DNA of 64,000 nt from Nicotiana tabacum. Its lineage: Eukaryota; Streptophyta; Magnoliopsida; Solanales; Solanaceae. The notes below the pieces were generated by a model that was given only the letters and a program-made list of their open reading frames with translations, did no database searches and was not told the DNA's origin. Location of the stretch: assembly GCF_000715075.1 (NCBI RefSeq), contig NC_134089.1, positions 65,888,697 through 65,952,696 on the forward strand, in the 5' to 3' direction. This document shows, in pieces, positions 34,790 to 45,332 of the stretch (within the stretch, counting starts at the first letter, position 1; each line of letters starts with the position of its first letter). A program made the translations under genes and the position numbers.

Positions 34790-35038
34790 TCATGTCGTTA
34801 AAGTGAGCACGGGTTAATTAGAGCCCTAAATTAAAAGTGAGCATAATTAAAAATATTGGAGCCCTCAATTACAAGTGAGTATGATTAAAAGTACACCCTA
34901 CATTAAAAGTGAACAGGATTAAAAATAGAGCTTTTGCGTTAAAAGCAAGCAGGGGTTAACGGTTAGGGCTCATGCGTTAAAATTTAGCAAGGGTTAAAAG
35001 TTTGAGCTTATGCATTAAAGTAAGCATGAATTAAAAAC
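34790..35038. repeat. Interior minisatellite of the non-autonomous element
   Basis: Seven degenerate units of 33-39 bp have the form GAGCCCT-N4-TTAAAAGTGAGCA-N3-GATTAAAA. Confidence 0.75.
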
Positions 35039-35214
35039 AGTTTTTATTTTGTAAAGATGCACCAGTAGGAATGGTAAAAATATGGTTGAAAATATGTCTT
35101 CACATGTAATACTCCAAACTATACTTTTTTTTGGACAAACATTTTCATTATTGTCAGATTGGCCGCAATTTGACCTGAACCCATCTTGAACGTGTCTTCA
35201 ATCTCGTTGAACTT

Positions 35215-35229
35215 TTATCTCTTATACCA
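35215..35229 (-). other. Primer-binding site, initiator tRNA-Met-like
   Basis: The minus strand reads TGGTATAAGAGATAA two bases after the LTR. It matches TGGTATCAGAG except at one base. Confidence 0.65.
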
Positions 35230-35231
35230 CT

Positions 35232-35653
35232 TGTTGGGAAAAAATAATAATATGACATGCGCAAACTAATAAAGCAAACATTAGCGATAATAAATTAGAC
35301 AATACGAAAAAATATACTAAATAAGGCATAAATAATTTATTATAATTTGGTCAATCGACCTACATATAATTTATCACTAATATAAAAGAATTTCTTTTTA
35401 GAGGATAGTCACCCCTAAACAATATTCTTTTAAGGACTACATTGTGGATGTTATGTATTGTGTACGAAGGAGATATCCTCAAATTATAGAGCTCCACAAC
35501 CTTTTCTTCCAAGAAATGGATCTGTAAGATATGGAAGAAGTTTATATTTTACTTTTATGGAAAAGTTAGATCAATTATATTAAGGTCTTTTCTCCTTCCT
35601 TTAAGAAAAAAATCCAAATATATGAAGAAACAAAATCAAGGCAAATCCTAACA
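35232..35653 (-). repeat. 5' LTR of the non-autonomous element
   Basis: 422 bp, TG...CA termini, next to the primer site. Confidence 0.75.
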
Positions 35654-35708
35654 TAGAGCGATGAGTTTGAACTATAGTTAATTCATATCATTATCTATAT
35701 TTATTTAT

Positions 35709-37290
35709 GTTGGTTGTGGTATCTTCTTACTTGCTGTATTTGTAAATAATAATTCTGGAGAAAAGAACGTTAGCGTATAAACGTAAATATAAATGAAATA
35801 GTAATTAATTCGAGCCCACTGAATTCACATTGTTTCCTTAAGGAATTTGATCCCCTCCTAGTACCAAAGGTTATGGATTATTTCCTCCCAGAATAGAACG
35901 AATTACACACTGGTGTAGCGGTACTTCAAATCCCAATGTTTCAACGAACACAAAGTTCGGCAGCAAATCACACTTACAGTTGCTTTGTTTGTAGTTTAAA
36001 ACAATGCACAACGAAGGAGGAGAACTCAGAATTCGAATGAAATTTCTGAGAGGAAGGAGTGCAATGTATAGCCAACATTGAGTTCTTTCTGAAGAGGATA
36101 TCAACAGCTATGTAAACTGAAGAGGAACGATTTCTTTCTGTGTATCTTCAACAAGCTGCTTGCACCATCTATTTATAGTACAGTTAGGTGCTAAACACGG
36201 ACCCGCTGCCACTCATTTAGTGGAGCACTTGACCATGGTGGACGGAGCACCAGGCTGCTAACTAATGGAGCAATCACTTGCTATTATGGAGCAAGCATTT
36301 GGCAATGGTGGGAGATGCATTAGGCTGTTGGAACAAATCCACGGATTGGAACATATCCGTTACAAACTCGGATAATATTACGTTAATATTTACTATTAAC
36401 AAATAAATTTAGTCCAAAAAAATAATCAATCGATCGATCATTTGACCAAATTCAAATCCAAATCCAAATCCAAAGCCGAAGCCGAAGCCGTAGTCGTAGC
36501 CGTAGTCGAAGCCGAGCGAGCGACGACAACGACGACGCAAGGCTTGCCTTCTTCTTAACTCTTTAAGAGATACAAGAAGAGCAATTGTATATATACCCAC
36601 CAAAATCCTTTTCCTCTTCCAATATGGGACAATGTTTCAAGAGAGGGAAACTTAAAATTTTACTCAAAATTTTTATTTTCCCTCCATTTTCCATTCACCC
36701 TCTTTAAAAAACTTTTTCATTTTAAAATCCTCAACAATCCCACACATGAATAAGGAATGGCTATATCACGGAAGTATGCATGAAAAACTTGTGTGATTTG
36801 CAAGCAAGGATTAATTGCATCTGGATAAGTAGGTTTCCCTTTGAACTTTCCGTAGTGAACTTATGTCGGATATACTCGGTCAATCGGTAGATTTGATATA
36901 TTTGAACCGTCTAACTTTAGTGTATACCTAGACAACCATAAGTCACACAATCAGCCCTTAACCGTCTTTGGTTCTCATTGTTGTGTTCGTTTCAGCCATG
37001 AACACCGCCTGGTTTCATGAGTGCGTAGAGGATTGGCCTTGCAAAATTCTCCTTGAAGCGGTTAACACTTCACACTTACATAGGTGATATCTAATCGTGT
37101 CATCCCGTAGATACACTATTTGATATACCCCGTATCAAATTTAAAAATCATTAAAAAGTCTTAGTGTTTTATCCTTGGTACTGAACATTGTCTCATCACG
37201 AGAATGGACCAAAATTTTTGTTGATTATGTTGAACCGTCATTAATGACTTTGTTTGATACCCTTGAACCTAGATCTTGGGATCTCCAGTC
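35709..37290 (-). repeat. 3' flank and probable LTR of the copia element
   Basis: This lies after the copia RNase H in element order. A candidate LTR runs from TGTGTGGGATTGTTGAGG (plus-strand end 36746) to CAACCAACA (start 35709). It includes a TATA box CTATAAATAG (36169-36178, minus) followed by an untranslated leader-like stretch, and a simple repeat of (CAAATC) and (GAAGCC) at 36448-36520. No polypurine tract directly precedes 36746, so the LTR start could lie nearer 37290. Boundaries are uncertain. Confidence 0.5.
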
Positions 37291-37292
37291 TT

Positions 37293-39537
37293 CTAGGTAG
37301 AGTTACCGCCACAATGACTTGTTCTCGTCCATAGTCCCATTCCCCTCGATGATTTCTCAACTACCTCTCCAGTTAGGCCTTTTGTAAGTGGATCCGACAC
37401 ATTATCACTTGACTTTACATAGTCAATCGTGATAATTCCTCTAGAGAGTAGTTGCCTAACGGTTTTATGTCTTCGTCGTATATGACGAGATTTACCATTA
37501 TACATAATGCTCCCAGCCCTTCCAATTGCCGCTTGGCTATCACAATGTATGCATATTGGTGCCAATGGTTTGGGCCAAAATGGAATATCTTCCAAGAAAT
37601 TCCGGAGCCATTCAGCTTCTTCACCGGCTTTATCTAAGGCTATGAACTCATCCTCCAATGTAGAGCGGACAATACAAGTTTGTTTGGACGACTTCCAAGA
37701 TACCGCTCCTCCACCAATAGTGAATACATATCCACTTGTGGACTTCTAATCAGTTGAACCGGTGATCCAATTTGCATCACAATATCCTTCAATTACCGTA
37801 GGATATTTAGTGTAATGCAAATCAAAGTTTTGGGTATGTTCTAAGTATCCCAAAACTCGTTTCATTGCCATCCAATAAGATTGACCTGGATTGCTCGTGT
37901 ATCGACTCAGTTTACTTATAGCACAAGCTATATCTGGTCGTGTACAATTCATGATGTTCATTAAGCATCCCAACATACGAGCATAATCCAATTGTGATAT
38001 GCTTTGGCATTTGTTCTTTACTAATGCAAGATTCACGTCAATTGGAGTCTTTGCAACTTTGAACCCTAAGTGCTTGAATTTTTCAAGTATTGTCTTAATA
38101 TAATGAGATTGTGACAATGCCAGACCTTGAGGAGTCTTTTGGATCTTAATCCCCAGAATTAAATACGTAACTCCCAAGTCATTCATATCAAACTTGCTAA
38201 TTAGCATACGCTTAGTCGCATTTATGTTGGCAATGTCATTACTCATTATTAGCATATCATCCGCATATAGGCAAACAATGACTATGTGATTTGGAACATT
38301 TTTAATGTACACACATTTATCACATTCATTTATCTTAAAACCATTTGACAACATTGTTTGGTCAAATTTCGCATGTCATTGTTTGGGTGCTTGTTTTAGT
38401 CCGTAGAGGGATTAACAAGTCTACATACCTTCTTTTCTTTACCTGGAACCACAAACCCTTCGGGTTGTTCCATGTAGATTTCTTCCTCCAAATCTCCATT
38501 TAAGAAAGCTGTCTTTACGTCCATTTGATGAATTTCAAGACCATAAACTGCAGCTAAAGCTACTAGCATTCGTATGGACGTAATTCTCGTCGCTGGAGAA
38601 TATGTATAAAAGTAGTCAAGACCTTCTCGTTGTCTACACCCTTTGACAACAAGTCTTGCCTTAAATTTATCAATAGTGCCATCATATTTCATTTTTCTTT
38701 TAAAAATACATTTATAACCCAAAGGTTTATTTCCAGGAGAAAGATCAACCAATTCCCATGTATGTTTGTTCAATATGGATTCTATTTCACTATTGACTGC
38801 CTCTTTCCAGAACAATGATTCCGAAGAAGATATAGCTTCTTTAAATGTTCGAGGCTCATTTTCCAATAAGAAAGTCAAAAAATCTGGTCTAAACGAAGTA
38901 GACGTTCTTTGACGTTTACTACGTCTTGGATCCTCCTGATTAAATGTACTTTCTTTTGTTTCTTCCCGAGGTCGTTTAGATCCTTCACCAATCGACTCGC
39001 ATTCCTTTTTATACGGATATATATTTTCAAAGAACTCTACATTATCTGATTCTATAACCGTATTATTATGAATGTCGGGATTTTCTGATTTATGAACCAG
39101 AAATCGATATGCTTTACTATTGGTCGCATATCCTATGAAAACACAATCAACTGTTTTCGGTCCTATTTTTACCCTTTTGGGTTTTGAAACTTTCACTTTT
39201 GCCAAACACCCCACACTTTCAAATAATTCAAGTTGGGCATCCTTCCTTTCCATTTTTCATATGGAATGAATTGTGTTTTGCTATGGGGTACTCGATTTAG
39301 TATCCGGTTAGCCGTAAGAACGGCTTCCCCTCACAAGTTCGGTGGCAAACCAGAACTTATCAACAATGTGTTCATCATCTCCTTTAATGAACGATTCTTT
39401 CTTTCCGCAATCCCATTGGATTAGGGCGTGCAAAGGGTTGTTGTTTGATGAATAACTCCATATTCTAGACATATTTCTTCAAAAGGAGATTCATATTCAC
39501 CACCCCTATCACTTCTTATCATTTTGACTTTCGGCCA
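37293..39537 (-). pseudogene. Ty1/copia pol: integrase C-terminus, RT, RNase H
   Basis: In order: the end of the integrase core (SDRGGEYESPFEEI near 39490-39530; GIAERKN near 39400) and an integrase tail with VFIGYATNSKAYRF (about 39110-39150). Reverse transcriptase follows with WKEAVNSEIESI (about 38780-38810), MDVKTAFLNGDLEEEIYMEQ (about 38455-38520), LYGLKQAPKQ after a frameshift near 38395, and catalytic CLYADDML (about 38260). RNase H has GYCDANW near 37770, KSTSGY, then EDEFIAL and HCDSQAAIG to GLTGEVVEK. Stops at 37746 and near 38375 plus at least one frameshift disable it. The gag, protease and most of the integrase are lost at 39537, where Tat LTR-like sequence begins. Confidence 0.85.
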
Positions 39538-40516
39538 GTCATACAAAATTAGGCAAGCCCGATTTTGACCGTATATACTCTTTTTAATAAATTTTCAAGT
39601 AGTTGAATTCCATTTATTAAAAAAATAAGGAGGAACAAATTTAATAAAGTAAAACGAAGGCTAATGAGTGAGCAAATGCAGTGAAATTAATACTCCAAAA
39701 CTATAAAGTCTACTAGTGTGTGTTTCAAGACCTGGTGGCATAAGTGTATGAGCAACTAGTAGAATATACAAATCCTAACTACTGTCTAAAATAAAGTAGA
39801 CAGAAACTAAATGTGAAAGAAAGACTTTGGGTGCTGCATAACAGCTCAGGAAGAAACTCACCACTAAGCCTCGGGGTATCGGTGGTCCGCGCCGGTATGA
39901 CTGCCTGATGCACCTGCCTTAGATCCTTTACGATTAGTGCAAAAATGTAGTGTGAGTACATAAATAATATGTACCCAATAAGTATCCAGTCTAACCTCGA
40001 AGAATTAGTAACGAGGGGTCGACTTCGACACTTATTGCGGGCCAATAATAAGATACGAAAATTCTAATAGGCCATAGGTACATGAATAACAACAATAGCA
40101 ATAACATAATAACTACTTTAACAATTTCAAGCCATTAAATAAACTATAACCTCTTAAGTCACAAAAGTATATCAAGCGTATTCGGGCTCCAAACATTATC
40201 ACGCACGATTTAGGCCAAGGTCGTATGGTTTGATCCAGAATAATGTGTACACTGCCGAGGGTCGAGCGGCACGAACCATAGATGCATCTGTTCTACTACC
40301 GGGGCGTTCGGCCCGCTCCACAAGAAGAGAGGAGAGGAAACTCTATGAACATCTGATTTAAGAGTTATTACAAGGCAAATACACAAAAAAGCACTATTTC
40401 TATAAACGGTCAAGTAACCCGTCAAAACTCAAGTAAGTGAAATTCGATCTTTCACAATTCCTTTGTCAAGTGCCAATATAATTTAGACACTTTAATTAAC
40501 AAGTAGGGTGCAAACA
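39538..40516 (-). repeat. Repeat block: Tat LTR tip plus another LTR, left half
   Basis: The first 40 bp (CATACAAAATTAGGCAAGCC...GACCGTATA) match the tip of the Tat LTR at 26470-26507. From about 39580 the DNA looks like a chromovirus LTR on the minus strand (CAGTCTAACCTCGAAGAA, GAGTACATAAATAAT). It continues after the solo LTR at 43378. Confidence 0.5.
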
Positions 40517-41239
40517 TGTGATGACCCAAAAGATCATCTCATATTTTAGAACCCAATTTGGGGTTCTGAGGCCTTCAAAACCTCAACCTATTTCTCCTCG
40601 ATTTGCATGCACAGTCCGGGTGCGTTCGAGAAAGCCTTTATGTGAAATTTTGAGAAAATAATAAGTTTTACTTTTAAAAGTTGATTTTAGTTGACTTCGG
40701 TCAACATTTTAGTAAACGGATCCGGACTCGTATTTTGAAGGTCCCGGAGGGTCTATAGTAAAATATGAGACTTGGCCGTATGCCTGAAATCAAATTCCGA
40801 GGTCCCTAGCCCTTGAAATGAATTTTTAATGAAAATTGTTAAATTGGAATATAAAGGTTTTAAGAAACTGATTAATAAGTGATTCTGTAGATACCGGGTC
40901 CGTATTGTGGTTCTGGATCCTAGTACAAGTCCGTTATGATATTTATGCACTATCTGTGAAATTTGGTGAGAAACGAAACTGATTTGATATGATTCGAACC
41001 TTCGGTTGAGTAAATAGAACTTTTGAACTTTCTTAAAAATTTCATGCAATTTGATGCTAAAATTCGTAGTTCTAGGTGTTATTTTGGCGAGTTGAACACG
41101 CGAGCAAGTCCGTATGATGTTTTAAGACTTGTGTGCATGTTTGGTTTGGAGCATCGAGGGCTCGGGTGAGTTTCGGATAAGCTACGAGATGTTTTACATT
41201 TAGAAATCTAGTGTGTTTTGTTGCAATCAGTGTTTCTGG

Positions 41240-41560
41240 TTTTCTTCTTCGCGTTCGCAAAGATACTCCCACGAACGCGAAGTGTAACCTGGGCTGGGGA
41301 GGATATTGTTCATCGCGAACGCGAAGCCATAGTCGTGAACCCGAAGCACTAGGGGCTGCACTTCGCGAATGTGACCGGCCTCACGCAAACGCGTAGAGTA
41401 AAATAGAGGTGGGCTGGGGAATCATTGAGTTTTTGTTCAAGAACGCAGTCCTAGGCCCGCGAACGCGATGGTCAGGGGGACAGACCATCGCGAACGCGAG
41501 CAGCTCTTCGCGAATGCAAAGGCCCTTCTGACCGCAATGCATCGCGAACGCGATGAAGAC
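41240..41560. repeat. Palindromic word array (GCGAACGCG type) in solo LTR
   Basis: TCGCGAACGCGA, CGAACGCGAAG and TTCGCGAATG words recur about ten times, about 725 bp from the LTR start. Confidence 0.8.
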
Positions 41561-42429
41561 CTGTCCAGTGTTTTAAAAACAGAATCAAAAATGGGATTAG
41601 GCCATTCTTTCATATTTTCAAAAACTAGAAGGCATAGAGGTGATTTTCAAGAGACAACTTCTTCTCCAAAGTGTTGGTAAATGATTCTAAACTACTTTCT
41701 TTCAACTACCCATTGCATTTCATCAATTTTTAACCTAAAATCTAGGGTTTTCATGGTGGGAAATTGGGGGTTTGGGTAGAATTATAGGTTTTTGTATAAT
41801 TGAAATTTTGACCTCGATTTGGGGTCCGATTCCGAAACTAATTACATATTTGGGCTCAGGGATGAATGGGTGAATGGGTTTTGACCAAGCGGGCCGGGGG
41901 TCGGTTTTTGACTTTTTGGGAAAAATATTGGGAAACTTGAAATTGTGCATTAGGATTGATTTCTTTAGCGTTAATTCATTTTATTAAGTTAACTATGACT
42001 AGATACGAGTGGTTCGGAGGTGGAAACCAAGGGAAAAGCGGTGATTGAGGCTTGAGTTCGGCCGTAGAATCGAAGTAAGTGTTGTGGCTAACCTTAGCTT
42101 GAGGGATTAGGTGTTGTTGCTTTATTTGCTATGTGTTTGGTTATTGAGTACAACGTATAGGTGAGGTGACGAATACCTATGCATTGTCGTCGAGTCATAG
42201 CATGAGAGTGAGTCTGTTACTTGTGACTGTTGTATTCTTTATTCGTATTGTTCATGCTTAAACTGGTTATTCTTTGTGTTAAACAAATCCTATCATGTTT
42301 TTCCCGGAATTAGATATTGGTTGAGTATTGACTCAAGTTGAGATTTATATTGTGAAGTTAATTGTTGAAACGATGTTGGTTATTGATGATTCCCTTGTCG
42401 GGTTGTTATTGTTTTGTTGTTTGGGTGAG

Positions 42430-42690
42430 GAAGAGTACAAAGCACGAAGGGTGATGTCGTGCAATGTATTGTGAGTGAGTGATAATGTACGAAGGGTGAT
42501 TTCGTGCCGTATTCTGTGAGTGATAATGCATGAAGGGTGATGTCGTGTCATGCTATGAGAGAGTTAATGCACGAAGGGTTATGACATGCCATGTTATGAG
42601 AGAGTTAATGAATGAAGGGTGATGTTGTGCCGTTTCTGTTGTTTCTTATGGTGAGTACTAGAGTAAAAGCACGAAGGGTGATGTCGTGCA
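42430..42690. repeat. Hairpin minisatellite GCACGA-N9-TCGTGC
   Basis: Six units of about 40-50 bp each contain GCACGAAGGGTGATGTCGTG or close variants, with a 6-bp stem and 9-base loop, joined by GTTATGAGAGAGTTAAT. The array begins about 1915 bp from the LTR start. Confidence 0.8.
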
Positions 42691-43377
42691 CTTGTTTGTT
42701 GTGTTATTACTTTCATAGGTGCAAGGCATGTTATTTACTGCGTTTCTGTACTGTACTACTTCAGGAATTGATATTCCCCTCAGCATGTTTCTCTCCATTC
42801 CCGTTAATATTTGTTAAAGTTCCATTCGTTGTTATCTTCTCGGATATGATTTAACTGCACAGATTCATATTATTGTCGTGTCCTAGCCTCATCACTACTT
42901 CGCCGAGGTTAGGCTCGACACTTACTAGTACATGGGATCAGTTGTACTGATACTGCACTCTGCACTTTCTGTGCAGATCCTGGTACTGGGCCGCATTGAT
43001 CAGAGTTGGGTTGCTGCTTTCAGTCCACAGGAGACCCAAGGTAGATCTGCTAGCATTCGCAGACCCTAGAGTCCCTTCCAGTTATCCTAGTTTCACTGTT
43101 TTTATTTATTTCGAGAACAGATGTATTTTTTTTAAACCAATATTTGTAGTGACTCTTAGAAGTTCGTGGATTGTGACACCAGATTTTGGATAGTCGTATA
43201 GTAGTTTTTGGATTATTACAAATTTTCGCTCTTCTTTAATTTGTTTTGGTTTAATTATTGCTATGTACTGTTTTGGATAGCAGTTAGCATTTTAGATATT
43301 TATCTGTTGGCTTGCCTAGCATTTTAAAAAGTTAGGCCTCATCATGATCCCGACAGTGGAAAATCCGGGTCGTGACA

Positions 43378-43580
43378 AAATATTACAAGCATTTCATGAT
43401 TTGGGTCCTAAACTACCCGACATAAGCATAATTAGTAGTTATGCACGAATTCTCGCCACCTCGTACATACGTAGCCCCACAATTAGAAGTAAATAATAAT
43501 TTAAATCACTTATAGGGTAAATTTCCTCATTCTCATTTCCTCTAGCTTCAAGATTCTTTAACACCATGGATAACTTCTCG
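43378..43580 (-). repeat. Right half of the LTR disrupted by the solo LTR
   Basis: GCACGAATTCTCGCCACCTC and ATAATTTAAATCACTTATAG are, from memory, frequent in Solanaceae chromovirus LTRs on this strand. They continue the block broken at 40516. Confidence 0.45.
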
Positions 43581-43889
43581 TTTCCTACATTTTTATTGAA
43601 ACCCCCACCCCAAAAAAAAACGTTTCACATTCTATATTAACCACTATATTTTTTTTTATACTGTGCCTAGATCAGATGAATTACATTATTCGTAAATCAC
43701 TAAGAACTTTTAGTGAAAGTTTAATCAGTTGAGCAACATGTGCTGATGCGCCGATTTTATTAGAGTACGTGAATTGAGTTAGTCTTGTACAAATTCCCAC
43801 TCTGCAAAGATTTTTTATTTTCCAAGAAGGCAAGTAGGGTAGGGGAATATAAGAGTCGCATTCACACACCTTTGAGTGAAAAACTCTCT
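43581..43889. other. Short intergenic stretch, nothing recognised
   Basis: An A run lies at 43612-43620 and a T run near 43650. No gene. Confidence 0.35.
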
Positions 43890-44300
43890 AACGGTCTAGC
43901 CAGTTTTCAGACTGGTCACTTAAAAATAGCTAGTATTTGTCAAGTCACTAAAAAATAGCCACTACTTTGCTGTAACAAAGACCGGTCCAGCATAATATAC
44001 TGGAGTTCGGTGCACCTGTGTATGAACTTCCAGCATATTATGCTGGACCGGTATACTTTGTTGGCTCCAGTATAATATACTGGAGATTGGAGCACCGGTG
44101 CTCCAAACTCCAGTATATTATGCTGGACCGGTATATTATACTGTAACTCCAGTATATTATGCTGGTGTATTTTTCCAGCTTTTGAATAGTATTTTTGTTC
44201 AGATTTATCTTTATATGAAAAGTGACTAAATTTCGATTACTTTTGAAACTGTGGCTGAATGAACACTTGTAAATCTGGCTATTTTTAAATTTCTCCCGAA
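43890..44300. mobile_element. Palindrome-rich MITE
   Basis: Outer parts carry AAAAATAGC words in inverted orientation (ACTTAAAAATAGCTAG left; GGCTATTTTTAAATTT right). The core consists of alternating CCAGCATAATATACTGGAG and CTCCAGTATATTATGCTGG boxes at 43987-44166, plus a perfect 20-bp palindrome TTGGAGCACCGGTGCTCCAA at 44087-44106. No coding capacity. From memory this is an abundant Solanaceae repeat; exact ends and target duplication were not fixed. Confidence 0.65.
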
Positions 44301-44499
44301 TTTCATATTATTAATTAAGGAATCATTCATGTCACATGGGCATTTGCATCTATACCCGTTTTTTGTGTCACATTTTAACTTGTGCCCGCTTTGCAAAAAA
44401 AATTGCAAGCGTACCCGCTTTTTCGCATGACTTCAGCACACGGGGATGAAGTAGCAAAGGCAATCACGCAAAACTTCAGCATTCTAATAGCCGGGCCTG

Positions 44500-44640
44500 A
44501 AGTTCAGCTCTAGAGCTGAAGTTTTTGTTTTGTAACTGGAAACTTCAGCTCTAGAGCTGAAGTTTTTGTGTTGTAACTAGAGAACTTCAGTTCTAGAACT
44601 GAAGTTTTTGTGTTGTAACTGGGAAACTTCAGCTCTAAGT
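44500..44640. repeat. Tandem palindromes, about 42-bp period
   Basis: Three full units and one partial contain CTTCAGCTCTAGAGCTGAAG or CTTCAGTTCTAGAACTGAAG, spaced by TTTTTGTGTTGTAACT-type linkers. The third unit differs symmetrically in both arms, so the palindrome is preserved. Confidence 0.85.
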
Positions 44641-44644
44641 TAGC

Positions 44645-44858
44645 TTGATATTTCTAAGCTAGCTTCAAATTGATATTTCGTTAGATAGCCGCTATAACTT
44701 TGGTGATTCTCGTTGAGATTTTTAGTCATAAAGTATTTTTTCATGCTTATGAGTAATTTATCTGGTAGTAGTAGCCTGTTGCAGTTTGCTGGAAGCCATC
44801 CAACTCGTTGTTTCTCATTTTCATATATCACCATTTTGTCCAGTAGAGAAATATCTGT
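44645..44858 (-). pseudogene. Captured C-terminal exon of a plant aspartic protease (nucellin-like)
   Basis: The minus strand reads DISLLDKMVIYENEKQRVGW then LPANCNRL, the C-terminal signature of plant A1-family aspartic proteases of the Asp1/nucellin-like group. Just before it is a T-rich stretch ending CATCTACAG, a good splice acceptor, so an intron end was captured with the last exon. The upstream open frame (from 44915) is intron read-through. The catalytic Asp residues are not present, so the fragment cannot be an enzyme. It lies between the ends of a MULE-like element, which suggests transduplication; a decayed host gene later invaded by MITEs is the alternative. Confidence 0.7.
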
Positions 44859-45332
44859 AGATGAAAAAAACATCAGAAAGAGAAAGATTAAATGCACAAA
44901 GAACTTGGATACCAACTCTTATCAAAATCTAGTTCCCCTTTAGTATTTATGCAGATAAAAAACTGCATTTTCTCTTCACTTTGTTGATACTACTATTCCA
45001 TCGTTATTTATAAATGTTAAAATACAACATTGCTTTCTTCTGGTGAGGTACTGAAGGGGAGGAGAAATGGAGCTGGAGTTGTTTAAAAAGTGGGTGCAAA
45101 TTAAAAAATTTTAAAAAATAAGTATAAATTAAATGGGTCGACCAAATAGGACGCCCGTGCAATTTTTACCATGTCACATGGAAGTAGTCCAATAGATATT
45201 GCTGTAAGACATTTTCGAATTGTTTGCAACTGCAAAAGCCCAATAGATATTGCTGTAATGCACACTGATTGGTCAAACATTGAAAATTTCTACTATATAT
45301 CATCATATTATACTATGCTATACTATATACTA

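Larger units (their letters stand above)
34279..35653 (-). mobile_element. Small non-autonomous LTR retrotransposon (1375 bp)
   Basis: Two direct repeats of about 410-420 bp (34279-34688 and 35232-35653), with TGTTGGG...CCTAACA ends, flank a 543-bp interior with no coding capacity. In minus-strand order: LTR (35653 to 35232), primer site TGGTATAAGAGATAA (35229-35215), a minisatellite interior, a purine tract (TCAAAGGGGAGAAT at 34702-34689), and the second LTR. That is the complete set of signals for copying by proteins supplied in trans, so I class it as TRIM/SMART-like. No clean target duplication was seen (TTTAG versus TAGAG). Confidence 0.75.
40517..43377 (+). mobile_element. Solo LTR, Tekay-like (2861 bp)
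   Basis: It starts TGTGATGACCC and ends GGGTCGTGACA; flanking 5-bp sequences are AAACA and AAATA, a target duplication with one change. No primer site or gag follows, so the element has been reduced to one LTR by recombination (inference). It is homologous to the split LTR at 9666-16418. It holds a GCGAACGCG word array (41240-41560) and hairpin minisatellite (42430-42690). Confidence 0.8.
44338..45170. mobile_element. MULE-like (Pack-type) element with 9-bp target duplication
   Basis: It is flanked by ATGTCACAT at 44329-44337 and 45171-45179. The ends are GGGCATTTGCATC on the left and, on the other strand, GGTAAAAATTGCACGGGCG on the right: an imperfect inverted pair beginning GG. Inside are a tandem palindrome array (44500-44640) and a captured aspartic-protease fragment (44645-44858, minus). 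A 9-bp duplication fits Mutator-like elements. No transposase is encoded. Confidence 0.6.

Noticed and set aside
35871..36104. 77-codon frame in the copia LTR region
   Set aside because: It lies in the probable transcribed leader of the LTR; no similarity to any family known to me.
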